The notes below the pieces were generated by a model. It did not search any database. It was not told the origin of the DNA and worked only from the letters and a program-made list of their open reading frames with translations. Shown here one piece after another: positions 52,987-59,416 of a stretch of DNA of 64,000 nt. Position 1 is the stretch's first letter. Every line of letters starts with the position of its first letter. The position numbers and the translations under genes were made by a program. Source of the DNA: Desulfoluna spongiiphila (lineage in GTDB: Bacteria > Desulfobacterota > Desulfobacteria > Desulfobacterales > Desulfolunaceae); assembly GCF_900101345.1 (NCBI RefSeq), contig NZ_FMUX01000011.1, forward strand, positions 169,097 through 233,096, read 5' to 3'.

Positions 52987-53036
52987 AAAAAAACCCGAAG
53001 ACCTGATCGCTGGAAAGGCGCTCGGGTCTTCGGGTT
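52987..53036 (-). terminator. Intrinsic terminator of phoR
   Basis: AACCCGAAGACC (52992-53003) pairs with GGTCTTCGGGTT (53025-53036); on the - strand a T-run of five to six follows. Located 41 bases past the phoR stop. Confidence 0.85.
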
Positions 53037-53077
53037 TGGTTTTCTGTGTGCCGGAAAGTCCGGCCCTGGGGTTTTTA

Positions 53078-54844
53078 TCAGGTCGGGACAACCAGGGTAA
53101 ATGTGGATCCCTTTTCCGGGGTGCTTTCTACCCGTACCTCTCCGCCCAGAAGCTGCATCACGTGCTTGACGATGGCAAGGCCCAGGCCAGTTCCGCCCAG
53201 CTTTCGGCTTCGGGCGCCGTCCACCCGGTAGAAGCGTTCGAACAGCCGGGGAATGTGCTCGGCGGGGATCCCGCACCCCTGGTCAGAGACACGGATCTCC
53301 ACCCGTTCTTTGACTTTGGCAACGGATACGGTGACGGTGCTCCGGGCCGGGCTGTACTTGATGGCGTTGTCCAGAAGGTTCACCACGGCCCGTTCCAGGA
53401 GCATGGAGTCAAAGGTGGCCAGCACCCCTTTGTCTCCGGTCACTTCGATGGCCACCTCCCTGGCCTCGGCGCTTCCCGCAAGGAGAAGCAGGCTGGTCTC
53501 CAGGACCCCGTCCACCTGGGAGGGCGTCAGGGAGAGGCTCCCCTGCTGCTGCTCGATGCGGGACAATTCAAGGAGGTCCTCAATGAGGTGGCTCATGCGG
53601 TCCACATTCTTTTCAATGATGGTGTAAAAACGCTCATGGCTGTCGGAGATCTTCTCTTTTTCTAGGAGGATGGTCTCCACGGCCCCCTTGATACAGGTCA
53701 GGGGGGTACGCATCTCGTGGGAGGCGTTGGCGGCAAAATCCCGGCGCATGCTCTCCAGGCGACGCATGCGGGTGACATCATTAAAGACGATGAGGGTCCC
53801 CAGGCGCACCTCACCCACCCCCTTCAACGGGGTGCTGCGGCTGTGGAGCAGGGTTTCCCGGTTGTCCCAGAGCTTGATATCCTGGTCCATGGCCTCCTCG
53901 GTTCCGGCCGCCTTTTCCACAAACCGGATAAAGGCGATGTTACGGATCGCCTCGGAGACCCCAAAGCCCACGGCCTCCCCCGGGACCAGGCCAAAGATAC
54001 CGTGGGCAGCTGCGTTCATGCTGATAATGGAAAAATCCGCGTCCACGGCCATCACCCCTTCCGCCATGCTGGAGAGCACCGCCTCCATCTCATTTCGCTG
54101 GCGGGTGGTGGTCTTAATCCGCTCATCCAGCTGGTGGGCCATGAGGTTCATGGATTCGGCCAGGCCCCCTATCTCAAGGGAATCGGGGACGTAAAGCTTG
54201 TGGCTGAAATCCCCTTCGGCAAAAAGACGGGCGCTTCTCTGCATGTCGGAGATGGGGAGGCTTATCTTTCGGGAAACCACCAGGCTGATGAATCCGGCCA
54301 CCAATGCCGTCATCAATCCCCAGAAGGCAATGCGCCGTTGAACCGAACGCACCTCTCCCTCAAGGGCCGTCATGGGAAGGGCCGTACGCACCACCCCGTA
54401 CACCACGTTGTCCTGTTCAATGGGGGTGGCGACATACATCATGTTGGTGGAAAGGGTGGCGCTGAAACGGATGGAGGAACCCGTGACGCCCTCCAGGGCC
54501 TTCACCACCTCCGGGCGTGCCCCGTGATTCTCCATGGAAGCCGAATCCCTGGTGGAATCTCCCAGGACCCACCCCTCCCGGTCGATGACCGTCACCCGGC
54601 TGCCCGAGCTAAAGGACGAGGCTTTGCAGTAGGCATCGATGTCAGGGGGGCTTCCCTCTTCCATGAGGGATCCCACCCGAAGGCCCATGACCTTGGCCAG
54701 GGACTCCAGATCCTGGAGGGTCTGCTGGTGGTAAAAGGATTTCATGGATGAAAGGGCCAGGAGGCTCACGGCCACAAGGGCCAGGACGATGATTCCCACA
54801 TAGGAGGGGAAAAGCTGCCAGAAAAGACGTTTGCGCTGTATCAT
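53078..54844 (-). CDS. phoR: Phosphate-regulon sensor kinase PhoR
   Basis: 588 residues. TM1 at about 12-33, a periplasmic/extracytoplasmic region to about 165, TM2 at about 168-190, HAMP to about 243, PAS at about 255-365, HisKA with FAANASHEMRTPLTCIKG (phospho-acceptor His near 376; the TPLT-x-IKG-x-VET run is typical of PhoR), and HATPase motifs LLDNAIKYSP, VSDQGCGIP, GGTGLGLAIV. The long sensor region with two membrane segments resembles PhoR of Gram-positives and deltaproteobacteria rather than E. coli. It is downstream of phoB on the same strand, separated by 335 bases of repeats. Confidence 0.9.
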   Translation of the reverse strand: MIQRKRLFWQLFPSYVGIIVLALVAVSLLALSSMKSFYHQQTLQDLESLAKVMGLRVGSLMEEGSPPDIDAYCKASSFSSGSRVTVIDREGWVLGDSTRDSASMENHGARPEVVKALEGVTGSSIRFSATLSTNMMYVATPIEQDNVVYGVVRTALPMTALEGEVRSVQRRIAFWGLMTALVAGFISLVVSRKISLPISDMQRSARLFAEGDFSHKLYVPDSLEIGGLAESMNLMAHQLDERIKTTTRQRNEMEAVLSSMAEGVMAVDADFSIISMNAAAHGIFGLVPGEAVGFGVSEAIRNIAFIRFVEKAAGTEEAMDQDIKLWDNRETLLHSRSTPLKGVGEVRLGTLIVFNDVTRMRRLESMRRDFAANASHEMRTPLTCIKGAVETILLEKEKISDSHERFYTIIEKNVDRMSHLIEDLLELSRIEQQQGSLSLTPSQVDGVLETSLLLLAGSAEAREVAIEVTGDKGVLATFDSMLLERAVVNLLDNAIKYSPARSTVTVSVAKVKERVEIRVSDQGCGIPAEHIPRLFERFYRVDGARSRKLGGTGLGLAIVKHVMQLLGGEVRVESTPEKGSTFTLVVPT

Positions 54845-54895
54845 GGGTGTATGGCCTGTAATGGGTGTTAAAAAAACGTAACTATTCAGCTTATA

Positions 54896-55130
54896 CCTTC
54901 TATGGTTAAAGTCGGATGAATCACAGGGTCAAAAGGGCTCAGGAAAAAATAAAAGCAATGCCTCCGGCGGCGAGGTGTGCCACCTCGAAAGCAGGTTGCG
55001 AATGCGCTTTCCCCTTCGTTCCTCAGGGAAAATCACATTCGCTGTTGATTTTGATTGGTCTGAATCTGTTTTTTAAAGCCTGTTTATTAAACTTTTTAAA
55101 AGTTTAGCCCCCGGCAGGGCCGCCGGAGGC
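54896..55130 (+). repeat. T module followed by A-C composite element
   Basis: T module 54896-54959 (CCTTCTATGGTTAAAGTCGG start), then 54960-55130 with GCCTCCGGCGGC, GAGGTGTGCCACCTC hairpin, GCGAATGCGCTTTCCCC arm, AAACTTTTTAAAAGTTT and GCCGCCGGAGGC. Lies between phoB and phoR. Confidence 0.9.
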
Positions 55131-55196
55131 TAAACCTCTTTAAACCTCTTTAAACCTCTTTAAACCTCTTTAAACCTCTTTAAACCTCTTTAAACC
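55131..55196. repeat. Tandem 10-base repeat at the 3' end of phoB
   Basis: TAAACCTCTT repeated six times plus TAAACC, starting directly at the end of the A-C element and running into the last codons of phoB. Read on the - strand the unit is AAGAGGTTTA; the phoB stop TAA is inside it at 55182-55180. Contains repeated AGAGG and TTTAAA. Confidence 0.95.
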
Positions 55197-55878
55197 GATA
55201 CCCGATGCCCCGAACGGTTTCGACGTACTGGCTGCAGGGTCCCAGTTTCTTGCGCAGCCCCGCCACAATGACGTCCACGCTGCGATCCGTCACCGCGTAG
55301 TTGTCTCCCCGGATGCCGTCCACGATCTGGGAGCGGGTAAACACCCACCCGGGTCGCCTAGCCAGAAGCAGCAGCAGGGAGAACTCCGAAAAGGTAAGCT
55401 CCACCCCTTGGCCCGCCACCTTCACCTGGACCCGGCCCGGCCGGATCTCGATCTCCCCCAGCAGGAGGACCTCATCCATGCCGGCCTCCCTCTCGCTTTT
55501 GTCGGCCCGTCGCCTCACCGCCCGGATCCTCGCCAGGAGTTCTCTGGGGCTGAAGGGTTTGGCCACGTAATCATCGGCCCCCAGCTCCAGGCCGGTGACG
55601 ATGTCGGCCTCTTCGCCCTTGGCCGAGAGCATCACAATGGGAATATCCGCAGTGGTGGGGCTCCCTTTGAGGTTTCGGGTCACCTCCAGACCATCGATAC
55701 CGGGCAGCATAAGATCCAGAACGATCAGGTCCACGCCCTCGCGCCTGGCAATCTCCACGGCGCGCTCTCCGCTTCCGGTGCAGGTCACTTTGTACCCCTC
55801 GCGTTCGAGGTTGTATTTCACCAGGTCCAGAATATCCTCTTCATCATCCACGACCAGCATATGCGCTTTGGATTTCAT
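55180..55878 (-). CDS. phoB: Phosphate-regulon response regulator PhoB
   Basis: 232 residues, OmpR/PhoB family. The receiver has DDEEDI (11-16), phospho-acceptor Asp near 55 in LIVLDLMLPGIDGL and Lys near 106 in YVAKPFSPREL. The C-terminal winged helix is ELTFSEFSLLLLLARRPGWV, FTRSQIVDGIRGDNYAVTDR, SVDVIVAGLRKKLG, VETVRGIGYRFKEV. GGAGAGAACG precedes the ATG. A perfect Pho box lies 75 bases upstream, consistent with autoregulation. The last residues are written in a tandem 10-base repeat. Confidence 0.94.
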   Translation of the reverse strand: MKSKAHMLVVDDEEDILDLVKYNLEREGYKVTCTGSGERAVEIARREGVDLIVLDLMLPGIDGLEVTRNLKGSPTTADIPIVMLSAKGEEADIVTGLELGADDYVAKPFSPRELLARIRAVRRRADKSEREAGMDEVLLLGEIEIRPGRVQVKVAGQGVELTFSEFSLLLLLARRPGWVFTRSQIVDGIRGDNYAVTDRSVDVIVAGLRKKLGPCSQYVETVRGIGYRFKEV

Positions 55879-55952
55879 CGTTCTCTCCAGGAAAAAGGGT
55901 GGCAGTGACGGTCAACAGCCACATCAACGGTGGTGTAGGTTGTAAAACGGTT

Positions 55953-55970
55953 GTGTTAGGCTTGTGTTAG
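55953..55970 (-). promoter_or_regulatory. Pho box of phoB
   Basis: On the - strand CTAACAC, AAGC, CTAACAC: two identical 7-base repeats 11 bases apart. The clearest Pho box of the window, and the basis for reading the ones at 45451 and 45556. Confidence 0.8.
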
Positions 55971-56033
55971 GTGGTTGTATGAATCGTGTGATCCCCCCAT
56001 ATTTCGGGGAGGTCGGGCGCCAATAAAACAGAA

Positions 56034-56066
56034 AAAGGCGAGGTTCGCATGAACCTCGCCTTTTTT
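56034..56066. terminator. Bidirectional intrinsic terminator
   Basis: AAAGGCGAGGTTC (56034-56046), GCAT loop, GAACCTCGCCTTT (56051-56063), then TTT. It ends the two small Arg-rich genes on the - strand. Confidence 0.88.
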
Positions 56067-56106
56067 AAATGGTATGCAGCCCTCGGGGTCAAAGCCCGCC
56101 AACGGC

Positions 56107-56319
56107 TTACCGGTCATCGGGAAAACCCCTGGGAAAAATAAACCGTGAGATGCGTGCCAGAAATCCGATGCGGCGATCACCCAACCTCCTCCGGAACAGC
56201 CCTTTACCTTCAAAGGAACCCCGGTTACGACGTTCATCGCCTCGACGCCGCCATTTCGGATAGATATCGAAATGAAATCGGTGGTTATACTCGTCTCTCC
56301 TCTCCTGGGTTTCTGCCAT
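56107..56319 (-). CDS. Small Arg-rich protein, second of a pair
   Basis: 70 residues, MAETQERRDEYNHRFHFDIY start, then WRRRGDERRNRG, FRRRLGDRRIGF and FIFPRGFPDDR; over a quarter Arg. AAGGGGGG precedes the ATG, a good ribosome binding site. It shares the ERR/DRR motif style with the upstream 80-residue protein and is followed by an intrinsic terminator, so the two look like a real operon. No domain recognised; nucleic-acid or membrane-surface binding would fit the charge but is a guess. Confidence 0.55.
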   Translation of the reverse strand: MAETQERRDEYNHRFHFDIYPKWRRRGDERRNRGSFEGKGLFRRRLGDRRIGFLARISRFIFPRGFPDDR

Positions 56320-56349
56320 ACGGCCCCCCTTTGCCGTTTCGGCGGTACC

Positions 56350-56592
56350 TCATGCGGGGCCCTTCTCGCAGGAGCTGCTCCATCGGCCCATGCGAAACCA
56401 ACCGAAACGGCGCTCACTGGAACGTCGCCGTTCCAAACTACAACGATTCTCCACGTCGCCCTCTTCGGCGCTGTGGAGCAAACCATAGCCTTGTCGGCGC
56501 TCGAAAGGCTCCCGCCGGTCCAAACCGAAACGTCTCTCCAACGTCGCGAGGCGGAACATCGCTTCCGGGTCGAGATGAATGATGGTGCTCAT
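56350..56592 (-). CDS. Small Arg-rich protein, first of a pair
   Basis: 80 residues from ATG 56592 (MSTIIHLDPEAMFRLATLER) with GGGAGG upstream. It contains RRFGLDRREPFERRQGYG and SLERRRSSERRFGW, spaced pairs or triplets of Arg with Glu, Asp or Phe. It stops 30 bases before the next gene, of like composition. Function unknown. The spaced DRR/ERR motifs also occur in the N-terminal linkers of some PilZ-type and other deltaproteobacterial proteins, but no such domain is present. Confidence 0.55.
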   Translation of the reverse strand: MSTIIHLDPEAMFRLATLERRFGLDRREPFERRQGYGLLHSAEEGDVENRCSLERRRSSERRFGWFRMGRWSSSCEKGPA

Positions 56593-56826
56593 GGGACCTC
56601 CCGGCACAGGGATTGTCGGGCACGGGCTGGATCATTGAATCGGGCAGCACCCGGCCGTCGTTCCCGCCTTTGCCCGCGGCGATCCGCCGGCAAACCTGCC
56701 GCGCCTATCTATTTGATTCCTCTTCACTATACACCCCTTAAACCAAAGGATCAAGGCAGGCCCGTTTGGCCTCCAGGGCGAACGCATTCAGGGGCCTGCA
56801 CAGAACTAAATCATCCAAAAGCGATG

Positions 56827-56880
56827 CCTTCTATGGTTAAAGTCGGATGAACGACAGAGGCAAGAGGGCTCAGGAAAAAC
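56827..56880 (+). repeat. T module, solitary
   Basis: CCTTCTATGGTTAAAGTCGG start and GGGCTCAGGAAAAA end, directly before the alpha/beta hydrolase stop. Unlike the other forward copies it has no A or E half behind it. Confidence 0.7.
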
Positions 56881-56893
56881 AAATGCGTTTACC

Positions 56894-57673
56894 TCAAGAA
56901 GCGGCCCGATCAAAGAAATCCACCAGCGCGGCCACGACCTCATCGCGCTTCTCATGGTGGGCGACATGGCGGCAGGCGTTCACCTTAAACGAGGTGGCTC
57001 CGGCAACGGATCGGCAAATGGCCTCCACCTGGCCCCAGGTGCCGTACTGGTCGTTTTCCCCCTGGATCACCAGGGTGGGTGCGGTCACGGCGGCGATGGT
57101 TTCGGTGATGTCCCAGCTCCGATGGGAGGGCGAAAGCCAGGTATCGGCCCAGCGCCGGAAGGCCTTTTCTGTGTTGGACCCATGGTGCCGGCTCAGCTTT
57201 TCGCGAAAAGTGCCCTCGGTGAAATAGCCGTCGGCGTCGGCAATCCCTTTGACGGTAAGTTCATCCACATACACATGGCAGGCCTCCACCACGATGCCGG
57301 CCGTCCGCTCCGGAAACAAAGCCCCGAACAGCAGGGCAATGGTCCCGCCGTCGCTGTGGCCGAAAAAATGGGCCTCGCCTATCCCCAGGGCATCGAGCAC
57401 CGAAGGAAGCATGGTCTCCGCCTCAAAGGCGGGATACTGGGAATTGGCCTCCCACTCGGTCAGGGGAGACGACTTTCCATAGCCCCAGCGATCCCATGCC
57501 CACACCGTGCGGCCCGTGGCCCGGCTGAGGGCTTCGGGAAAATCATGCCACATTCCCACGCACCCCAGGCCTTCGTGGAGCAACACAATGGGCGTGGCCC
57601 CGGCATCGTTCCCTTCCACGCACACGGTATAAAGAGACTGACCCAAGACGTAAAGGGTCCGTTCCTCACGCAT
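56894..57673 (-). CDS. Alpha/beta hydrolase
   Basis: 259 residues, alpha/beta-hydrolase fold. Nucleophile Ser107 in FFGHSDGGTIALLFG; oxyanion region LLHEGLGCVGMW (31-42); acid Asp in LVIQGENDQYG near 216; His in ACRHVAHHEKRDEV near 240. GHSDGG and HEGLGCVGMWHDFP are seen in several small esterase-like proteins of unknown substrate. Its ATG lies inside the end of the YjjX-like gene (8-base overlap), last of the panE-yjjX-hydrolase operon. The substrate cannot be inferred. Confidence 0.85.
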   Translation of the reverse strand: MREERTLYVLGQSLYTVCVEGNDAGATPIVLLHEGLGCVGMWHDFPEALSRATGRTVWAWDRWGYGKSSPLTEWEANSQYPAFEAETMLPSVLDALGIGEAHFFGHSDGGTIALLFGALFPERTAGIVVEACHVYVDELTVKGIADADGYFTEGTFREKLSRHHGSNTEKAFRRWADTWLSPSHRSWDITETIAAVTAPTLVIQGENDQYGTWGQVEAICRSVAGATSFKVNACRHVAHHEKRDEVVAALVDFFDRAAS

Positions 57674-58226
57674 GGGACCCGCCTTTTCCGTAGGCCGTCA
57701 GTGCCACCAGGGCCATGGTCACGGCAGGCACCATGTAATCGGCACGGGTCACGGCCCCGCCGGAAAGAAGCCCGATAATCCCTTCGGCATAGCCGATGCG
57801 CCGGCTCTCGGAGAGCCCGGCCCGATGAACCGCCTCATCCAGCTCGCAGGATCCGTCCACCACCATCCGGCACACCTCTCCAGGCAGCTCAAAGGCCGGG
57901 CCCACGCCCCGGTGAAACCGCTTGCCGTCATAAATCACGCAGGCGGTGAGGTTCATAAACCCTGTGTCTGTTCCGGCAACGGGCACCAGGCCGGACTCCA
58001 GCCCCACGCCGTACCCGTTTCCTCCATAGGCCCCCAGGGCCCTGTTGTCGGCCCCGCTCAAGGTCTCTTCATAACCCACGGGCTGGTCGGAGACCCCGGA
58101 TGGGGAGGCAACCGACACAAAAGAGAGGCTGCCGAACCCGGCAAACCCCTTGAACGCCCGCTTGACCGCATCAAGCTTGTTGGGGTTGACCGAACCCACG
58201 GCCACCCGAACATCTTCCAATGACAT
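57666..58226 (-). CDS. Inosine/xanthosine triphosphatase, YjjX-like
   Basis: 186 residues. RVAVGSVNPNKLDAVKRAFK is the typical start of the YjjX/DUF84 branch of the Ham1-like NTPases; SGVSDQPVGYEETLSGADNRA, VGLESGLV and GYAEGIIGLLSGGAVTRADY match the family (the last is GxxxGxIGxLTxGxxxRxxYY). It hydrolyses non-canonical purine triphosphates. ATG 58226 shares its A with the panE stop (TGATG). Confidence 0.88.
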   Translation of the reverse strand: MSLEDVRVAVGSVNPNKLDAVKRAFKGFAGFGSLSFVSVASPSGVSDQPVGYEETLSGADNRALGAYGGNGYGVGLESGLVPVAGTDTGFMNLTACVIYDGKRFHRGVGPAFELPGEVCRMVVDGSCELDEAVHRAGLSESRRIGYAEGIIGLLSGGAVTRADYMVPAVTMALVALTAYGKGGSHA

Positions 58227-59176
58227 CACGCACAATCCTTTTCCATAAACCCGATGATATCCAGCACCGTTTGATTCACGGGCACCGGCACCCCGTGCTT
58301 CTCACCCAGACGCACCACCTCACCGGTGAGGGCGTCGATTTCCGTTCTCTTGCCCGCTTTAAGATCTTGAAGGGTCGATGAGACGTGGTGGGCTGCCGTG
58401 GGCAGGAGTTCGCCGGTGAGCACCGTAAAGTACTCCTCAGAGGTCTGCCACCAGGTGCGATACCCGGCCGCCTCCATGACGGCAAAGATCTCATCCACCA
58501 CGGACCGCATCAGGCGCAGCCCTTCGGGATGATCGGAGAGCTTGCCGTAAGGCACCCCGAAAATGGCCCCCAGGGAGTTCAGGGAGCCGTTGAAAAGCAT
58601 CTTGGCCCAGAGATCCCGCCCCACCTCGTCCGAGGCGTTGCAGGAGAGCCCCCCTTTGGTGAGGGCCTCGGCCAGGGGAATCAGCTCCCCTGCCATGGGA
58701 CGGGCCAGGTGCCCCATGGAGATGGGGGCCACATGGACCGTGATGTGGCTGGTGTTGGGTGCAGGGCGGGAAAAGCCGGTGATGACCCGGGCGTTGTAGA
58801 CCCTGTCCGGGTCCACCCATGGTGACACCCGCTCCCTGTTCCCCCAGCCATTCTGGCAGAGCACCACGCAGGTGGAAGGTCCCAAGAGCCCGGGAACTGC
58901 TGAAAGGGCCTGGCCCGCCTCGCCCGTGGCGCTGGACTTGGTGCAGACAAGCACGTAATCATACGGCCCGTCTGCCATGAATTCATCCGGAGAGGCCGCT
59001 GCCCGCACGTTGCGGTACGCCGCCTCCCCCAAAAGCCCCGTGCGCCTCAGCCCCTCATCCTCAATGGCCGTAACGCCCTCCTGCCGGGTCACGATATCCG
59101 GGGTCACCCCCGCCTCAGCAAGGCACGACGCCAGCCCCAACCCCACGGCACCGCCCCCAAACACCAACACCTTCAT
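58226..59176 (-). CDS. 2-dehydropantoate 2-reductase family (PanE-like)
   Basis: 316 residues. Rossmann start MKVLVFGGGAVGLGLASCLA; catalytic Lys in the LWAKMLFNGSLNSLGAIFGV stretch (ApbA/PanE C-terminal start, K-x2-x-N); CTKSSATGEAGQAL for cofactor contacts. It reduces ketopantoate to pantoate with NADPH in coenzyme A synthesis, or acts on a related 2-oxoacid; several paralogues of this family have other substrates, so the symbol is withheld. First gene of a three-gene operon with overlapping stops and starts. Confidence 0.82.
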   Translation of the reverse strand: MKVLVFGGGAVGLGLASCLAEAGVTPDIVTRQEGVTAIEDEGLRRTGLLGEAAYRNVRAAASPDEFMADGPYDYVLVCTKSSATGEAGQALSAVPGLLGPSTCVVLCQNGWGNRERVSPWVDPDRVYNARVITGFSRPAPNTSHITVHVAPISMGHLARPMAGELIPLAEALTKGGLSCNASDEVGRDLWAKMLFNGSLNSLGAIFGVPYGKLSDHPEGLRLMRSVVDEIFAVMEAAGYRTWWQTSEEYFTVLTGELLPTAAHHVSSTLQDLKAGKRTEIDALTGEVVRLGEKHGVPVPVNQTVLDIIGFMEKDCA

Positions 59177-59226
59177 CTTTGATATCCTTTCGTTGCCTTT
59201 AGGGTAACCATCCAGCTTGCAAAAAA

Positions 59227-59398
59227 GCCTCCGGCGGCAAGGTGTGCCACCTTGAAAGCAGATTGCGGATGCGCTTTGCCCCTCGTTCCTCGGGTCAAAT
59301 CACATCCGCCTTTAAAAGAGACTTCACCTGAAATGATTTTTTAAGACCTATTTGTTAAATTTTTTAAACGTTTAGCCCCCGACAGGGCCGAAGGAGCC
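59227..59398 (+). repeat. Composite element, A half plus decayed C half
   Basis: GCCTCCGGCGGC, AAGGTGTGCCACCTT hairpin, GCGGATGCGCTTTGCCCC with GGGTCAAATCACATCCGC hairpin (compensated changes), AAATTTTTTAAACGTTT and GGGCCGAAGGAGCC, a decayed terminus. It fills the gap between panE and the KaiC-like gene. Confidence 0.85.
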
Positions 59399-59416
59399 AT
59401 TTTTTCCCGGAACGCG

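Noticed and set aside
55131..55196. Phase-variable switch at phoB
   Set aside because: The stop codon lies in the first repeat copy on the coding side, so changes in copy number would not shift the reading frame.
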